Of a stretch of DNA of 17,663 nucleotides, positions 14,357-17,663 are shown one piece after another. The stretch covers positions 1 through 17,663 of the forward strand of contig CANBQJ010000062.1 of the NCBI GenBank assembly GCA_947371645.1, read 5' to 3'. This DNA comes from Burkholderiales bacterium. Its GTDB lineage: Bacteria; Pseudomonadota; Gammaproteobacteria; Burkholderiales; Burkholderiaceae. Made by a program: the position numbers and the translations under genes. Within the stretch, counting starts at the first letter, position 1; the number at the start of each line of letters is the position of its first letter. Below the pieces are notes generated by a model that saw only the letters and a program-made list of their open reading frames with translations, ran no database searches and had not been told where the DNA came from.

Positions 14357-15205
14357 TCAGCAGCCCAGGGCCGCCGCACACGCGGCCAGGGCTTGGGCGC
14401 AATCCAGCTCGACCTTGGCGCTGAGCAGCGCATCGGCCCGCGTCACGCCCTGGTTGAGCGACACCAGCGGCTTGCCCAGGCGGTGGGCCAGCTCGGCAAA
14501 GCGAAAACCCGAATACACCATCAGCGACGAGCCCACGGTCAGCAGGCCCGCGCTGTCGGCCACGGCCTGCATGGCCTGGGCCACGCGCTCGCGTGGCACG
14601 TTGTCGCCAAAGAACACGACATCAGGCTTGAGCACGCCGCCACAAGCGGGGCAAGGCGGCACCACGAAATCGGCGTCTTCACCGTCTTGCAGGTGCGCGT
14701 CGCCATCGGGGGCGGTGCGTGCGGCCTGGCGGGCCTGCGGGTCGCGGCCCGGGTTGGCTTCACGCAACCACTCCTGCATCTGCGTGCGTGCAAACACCTG
14801 CTGGCAGCCCAGGCAGCGCACCTGGGCCAGGCTGCCGTGCAGCTCGATCACCGCCTGGCTGCCGGCGCGCTGGTGCAGGCCATCCACGTTCTGGGTGATC
14901 AGGGTGTGGATGTGGCCGGCTTGCGCCAGCCGCGCCAGCGCGGTGTGGCCGGCATTGGGCGTGGCCAGGCCAAAGCGCAACCAGCCCACGAAGCTGCGCG
15001 CCCAGTAGCGGCGGCGCACGGCCGCATCGCGCACAAAGGCCTGGTGCTGGGTGGGGGGCGGGTGCTGCCACTGGCCCTGGGCGTCGCGGTAGGCCGGGAT
15101 GCCGCTGCCCGTGCTCAGGCCTGCGCCGGTGAGCACCGTGAGCGGGCCTTGCCGCAGCACGTGGAGCAGCGCATCAAGCGGGGTGGCGGACTGAATGGGG
15201 TGCAT
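14357..15205 (-). CDS. NAD-dependent protein deacylase, sirtuin class II (SIRT4-like)
   Basis: A 282-residue Sir2 protein. Sirtuins remove acyl groups from lysines, using NAD+ and releasing nicotinamide and O-acyl-ADP-ribose. Visible: the NAD-binding GAGLSTGSGIPAYRD (27-41), TQNVDGLH (104-111), catalytic H123 in ELHG, and zinc ligands C131/C134 (CLGC) and C185/C188 (CPAC). About 50 residues separate the two zinc pairs, as in the SIRT4/class II group, where the first deacetylase-type CobB enzymes have a shorter gap; this inserted part here is Arg/Asp-rich. Further motifs are FFGDNVP and GSSLMVYSGFRF. The target acyl group is unknown; class II enzymes often have weak deacetylase activity. The gene is convergent with capA (12 nt) and divergent from the metalloprotease-like gene (135 nt). 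No clear Shine-Dalgarno is seen at 15205. Confidence 0.92.
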   Translation of the reverse strand: MHPIQSATPLDALLHVLRQGPLTVLTGAGLSTGSGIPAYRDAQGQWQHPPPTQHQAFVRDAAVRRRYWARSFVGWLRFGLATPNAGHTALARLAQAGHIHTLITQNVDGLHQRAGSQAVIELHGSLAQVRCLGCQQVFARTQMQEWLREANPGRDPQARQAARTAPDGDAHLQDGEDADFVVPPCPACGGVLKPDVVFFGDNVPRERVAQAMQAVADSAGLLTVGSSLMVYSGFRFAELAHRLGKPLVSLNQGVTRADALLSAKVELDCAQALAACAAALGC

Positions 15206-15340
15206 GCCCGGTTTATAGCGGAAGGGGCCGCCTGCAGGGTGCCCTCACCTGGCTTCACGCCCAAGACAGCAAGGTGGCATGCGGGCCCCTGTGGCGATGG
15301 CTATGATTTGCCCATTCACATTCAATCAGGGACACAGACC
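15206..15340. promoter_or_regulatory. Divergent intergenic region, sirtuin / PEP-CTERM protein
   Basis: 135 nt between start codons. TATGAT at 15302-15307 is a candidate plus-strand -10 box, about 35 nt before the ATG at 15341, but the spacing-correct -35 position (around 15279-15284) is GC-rich and does not match. CAGGGA (15328-15333) is a plausible ribosome binding site. Nothing else is evident. Confidence 0.35.
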
Positions 15341-16345
15341 ATGACGACGCCACAGAGGTTTGGGCAAGCGGCCGCCATCGCCATTGCGATGGGGCTGTCC
15401 CTGGGCCTGGCAGGCCAGGCCGCCGCGCTGAACATCCAGCCGGTGTTCGACAGCAGCATCACCTCGGCGGCCAACGCCAGCGACATCGAGCACACCATCA
15501 CCACCGCGCTGAGCTTCTACAACGCGGCCCTGAGCAACCCTGTGGACCTGAGCATCCGCTTTGCGCTGTCCACCAGCCTGGGCACGCAGACCCTGGCCCA
15601 ATCCAGCACGATGGCGTGGACATCCAGCTTTGCCAGCTACGTGGGCTTGCTGAAGTCAGACCTGCTGTCCAACCCCGGCAATGCGGTGTTGCAGTCGGCC
15701 CTGGCCAACATGGGCACAGGCAACACGGCCAGCAGGATCGTGGCCACCCAGGCCAACCTCAAGGCCCTGGGCGACCTGGGCCAGCTGGCCCCGGAGCTGG
15801 ATGGCACCATCACCCTCAATGCCAACGCCGCCATCGTGTTCGGCTCGGCGCCCACCGGCCAGCAATACAGCGGCCTCACCGTCCTGGCCCACGAGATCAA
15901 CGAGGTGCTCGGGGCGGGCGGGGCGGGCTCGCAACTGGGCAAGGCCGCGGGGGCCCGTGTGATGGGCCCGATGGACCTGTACCGCTACGCGGCCTCTGGC
16001 GTGGGCAGCTTCGATGTGCACGCCAGCATGGCTTACTTTTCGGTCGATGGCGGCAGGTCCAACCTCATCGGCTTCAACCAGGTGGCCGGCTCGGACTACG
16101 GCGACTTTGGTGATGACCAGGGCAGCTGCGTCAACTCCGTGCAAACTGCAGTCCAGTGCAAGGGCCAGGTGGAGGGTCTGGGCTTTGGCGGGCCGGCGTT
16201 CATCGCGCTGCAAGCCATTGGCTACAACCCCTCTGCGGTGCCCGAGCCCGAGCCCCTCGCTTTGCTGGGGGTGGGGGCAGTCGCCCTCCTGCTGGCCCGC
16301 AAGGCCACAACCCCATCCCCCCGTGCAAAGGTGGTCAGCGCATGA
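15341..16345 (+). CDS. PEP-CTERM protein with HExxE metalloprotease-like motif
   Basis: 334 residues from the ATG at 15341 (CAGGGA about 8 nt upstream). It has a signal peptide (AAAIAIAMGLSLGLAGQAAA, about 9-28). The mature part begins LNIQPVFDSSITSAANASDIEHTI, like exported metalloprotease-like proteins with PEP-CTERM tails (the group I recall as NF038122-like). H184-E185-I-N-E188 in VLAHEINEVLGAGG sits where zinc proteases have HExxH; the second His is replaced by Glu. Two Cys (GSCVNS, VQCKG) may form a disulfide. The C-terminus is a PEP-CTERM sorting signal: VPEP (300-303), a hydrophobic helix LALLGVGAVALLLA, then RK. It should be processed by an exosortase encoded elsewhere. Protease activity is not proven. 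The frame is open upstream to 14393 only because it runs antisense to the sirtuin gene. The stop overlaps the sppA start by ATGA. Confidence 0.87.
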   Translation: MTTPQRFGQAAAIAIAMGLSLGLAGQAAALNIQPVFDSSITSAANASDIEHTITTALSFYNAALSNPVDLSIRFALSTSLGTQTLAQSSTMAWTSSFASYVGLLKSDLLSNPGNAVLQSALANMGTGNTASRIVATQANLKALGDLGQLAPELDGTITLNANAAIVFGSAPTGQQYSGLTVLAHEINEVLGAGGAGSQLGKAAGARVMGPMDLYRYAASGVGSFDVHASMAYFSVDGGRSNLIGFNQVAGSDYGDFGDDQGSCVNSVQTAVQCKGQVEGLGFGGPAFIALQAIGYNPSAVPEPEPLALLGVGAVALLLARKATTPSPRAKVVSA

Positions 16346-17663
16346 TCCGCAGTTTCTTCTCTCTCATCTGGCGGGCGCTGCGCGCCATCTGGTCGGCCGT
16401 TGACGCGGGGCGGCGCTTCACGCTCAACCTCCTCTTCCTGCTGATCGTGCTGGCCCTCGCCATCGGCCTCTTCTACGGGCGCTCGGGCGACCTGCCCAGC
16501 GCGGCCTTGCAGGACAAGACCACGCTCGTCGTCAACCTGTCGGGCTCGCTGCCCGAACAGCGGCTGGACAAGGAGGGCGATGCGCTGGTGCGTGCACTGC
16601 AGTCGGATGCGGCCTACCAGCCGCTGCTCAGAGAGGTCATCGCCGGGATCGACCAGGCCGCCCTGGACCCCCACATCACCCAGATGATGCTCAACCTCGA
16701 TGACCTGGGCGAAGTGGGCCTGGCCTCTCTGCACGAGGTGGCCGGCGCGCTGGACCGCTTCAAGGCCCGCGGCAAGCCCGTCGTCGCCTGGGCCACGGGC
16801 TACCGCCAGGGGCCCTACTACCTGGCGGCCCACGCCAGCAAGGCCTATGTGCACCCGCAAGGCAGCGTCGACCTGATCGGCTTTGGCGGCAAGCGCTGGT
16901 ACTTCAAGGATGCACTGGACAAGCTGGGCGTGAAGTTCCACCTCATCAAGGTGGGCACCTACAAGAGCGCGGCCGAGCCCTTCATCGCCAACGGCCCCTC
17001 GCCCGCCGCGCAAGAGGCCTCCGACTTTCTGTATGGCGACCTCTGGACGCGCTTCCAGCGCGAGGTGGAAGGCGCGCGCAAGCTGGCGCCCCACACCGTC
17101 ACGCACTTTGTCGACACGCTGCCTCAGGCCATGCAGCAGGCCGATGGCGACGCGGCCCAGGTCGCCTTGAACACCCACCTGGTGGACGGCCTGAAAACCC
17201 TGGACGAACTCACGCCTGAACTCATCAAGACCGGTGCCCCCGACGGCCGCCACGAGACCTACCGCCACATCGATTTCCAGACCTACCTGCAGCGCCTGCC
17301 CCCCGCGCCTGGCCTGACGGCCCCCATCGGCGTGATCGTGGCCGAGGGCGAGATCGTGGAAGGCCGCTCTTCGGCGGGCCGCATCGGCGACCGCACCTTG
17401 ACCGAGCTCATCCGCCAGGCCCGGCTGGACGTGCACACCAAGGCCGTGGTGCTGCGCGTGAACTCGCCTGGGGGCAGCGCCTTGGCCTCGGAGCTGATCC
17501 GCCATGAGCTGCAGCTGCTGCGCGAGTCTGGCAAGCCTGTGGTCGTGTCCATGGGCAATGTGGCCGCGTCAGGCGGCTACTGGATCTCGCTGGCCAGCGA
17601 TGCCGTCTTTGCCGACGCCAGCACCGTCACCGGCTCCATCGGCGTCTTCGGCCTCTTGCCCAC
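16342..17663 (+). CDS. sppA: Signal peptide peptidase SppA, 67K type (3' truncated)
   Basis: The frame stays open to the window end, giving 440 residues of a protein normally about 600-620 long. It begins with a basic stretch and one membrane helix (FTLNLLFLLIVLALAIGLFYG, about 30-50), then a periplasmic part with two tandem SppA/S49 domains. The catalytic dyad is visible: the general base K208 in VGTYKSAAEPF and the nucleophile S410 in GNVAASGGYWIS, corresponding to K209 and S409 of E. coli SppA. SppA cleaves left-over signal peptides in the inner membrane. The ATG at 16342 lies within ATGA and shares bases with the stop of the PEP-CTERM gene, so translation is probably coupled. There is no strong independent Shine-Dalgarno. 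Confidence 0.95.
   Translation, partial: MIRSFFSLIWRALRAIWSAVDAGRRFTLNLLFLLIVLALAIGLFYGRSGDLPSAALQDKTTLVVNLSGSLPEQRLDKEGDALVRALQSDAAYQPLLREVIAGIDQAALDPHITQMMLNLDDLGEVGLASLHEVAGALDRFKARGKPVVAWATGYRQGPYYLAAHASKAYVHPQGSVDLIGFGGKRWYFKDALDKLGVKFHLIKVGTYKSAAEPFIANGPSPAAQEASDFLYGDLWTRFQREVEGARKLAPHTVTHFVDTLPQAMQQADGDAAQVALNTHLVDGLKTLDELTPELIKTGAPDGRHETYRHIDFQTYLQRLPPAPGLTAPIGVIVAEGEIVEGRSSAGRIGDRTLTELIRQARLDVHTKAVVLRVNSPGGSALASELIRHELQLLRESGKPVVVSMGNVAASGGYWISLASDAVFADASTVTGSIGVFGLLP

Noticed and set aside
14393..15340. Long 5' extension of the PEP-CTERM gene's frame
   Set aside because: It runs antisense through the sirtuin gene. The ATG at 15341 has a ribosome binding site and is followed at once by a signal peptide.
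16222..17505. 427-codon minus-strand open frame over sppA
   Set aside because: The plus-strand frame has both SppA catalytic residues at the expected positions and stays open to the window end; the minus frame is a shadow.
1..17663. tRNA, rRNA, CRISPR array, insertion sequence or attachment site
   Set aside because: No tRNA-like cloverleaf, regularly spaced repeats, transposase or terminal inverted repeats were seen on either strand by reading.

Overview
The window is a compact, very GC-rich stretch of bacterial chromosome. It looks like a betaproteobacterium of the order Burkholderiales (Aquabacterium, Ideonella, Leptothrix or Comamonadaceae-like). That placement is inferred from composition, from the protein families (YbdL, 67K-type SppA, a PEP-CTERM protein, a 7TM-DISM EAL protein) and from two Anr/FNR-type operator sequences; no marker gene is present to prove it. 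I see thirteen protein genes, two of them cut by the window edges. I see no RNA gene, insertion sequence, CRISPR array or phage gene.

Layout. (1) 1-1055 (+): C-terminal part of a secreted or surface BNR/sialidase-like repeat protein. (2) 1081-2682 (-) and 2933-3946 (+): a flavin monooxygenase of the Baeyer-Villiger type and an AraC-type regulator, divergent around a 250-nt region that holds an 18-bp inverted repeat fitting an FNR/Anr box. (3) 3933-4724 (-): an HD-domain hydrolase, convergent with and overlapping the AraC gene. It is divergent from 4824-5465 (+), a Crp/Fnr-family regulator that overlaps by ATGA with 5462-6808 (+), a YegD-like Hsp70-family ATPase. (4) 6969-8681 (+): a large lipoprotein of unknown function. 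(5) 8688-9872 (-) and 9909-12653 (-): a YbdL-type methionine aminotransferase downstream of a membrane EAL-domain c-di-GMP phosphodiesterase, 36 nt apart and probably one transcript. (6) 12920-14344 (+): a secreted CapA-family protein, divergent from the EAL gene across a region with a second FNR/Anr box. (7) 14357-15205 (-): a class II (SIRT4-like) sirtuin, convergent with capA. (8) 15341-16345 (+) and 16342-17663 (+): a PEP-CTERM protein with a HExxE zinc-protease-like motif, overlapping by ATGA with signal peptide peptidase SppA, which runs off the window.

How the genes may work together. Most of the window is ordinary, tightly packed core or accessory metabolism with no single pathway. 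The pairings that carry information are: the monooxygenase with its likely AraC regulator; the Crp-like regulator translationally coupled to a YegD-like Hsp70; the EAL phosphodiesterase and the CapA protein sharing a promoter region with an oxygen-responsive type operator; and a PEP-CTERM metalloprotease-like protein coupled to a membrane peptidase. None of these is a clear new defence or mobile system. They are linkages to test, not a demonstrated new system.
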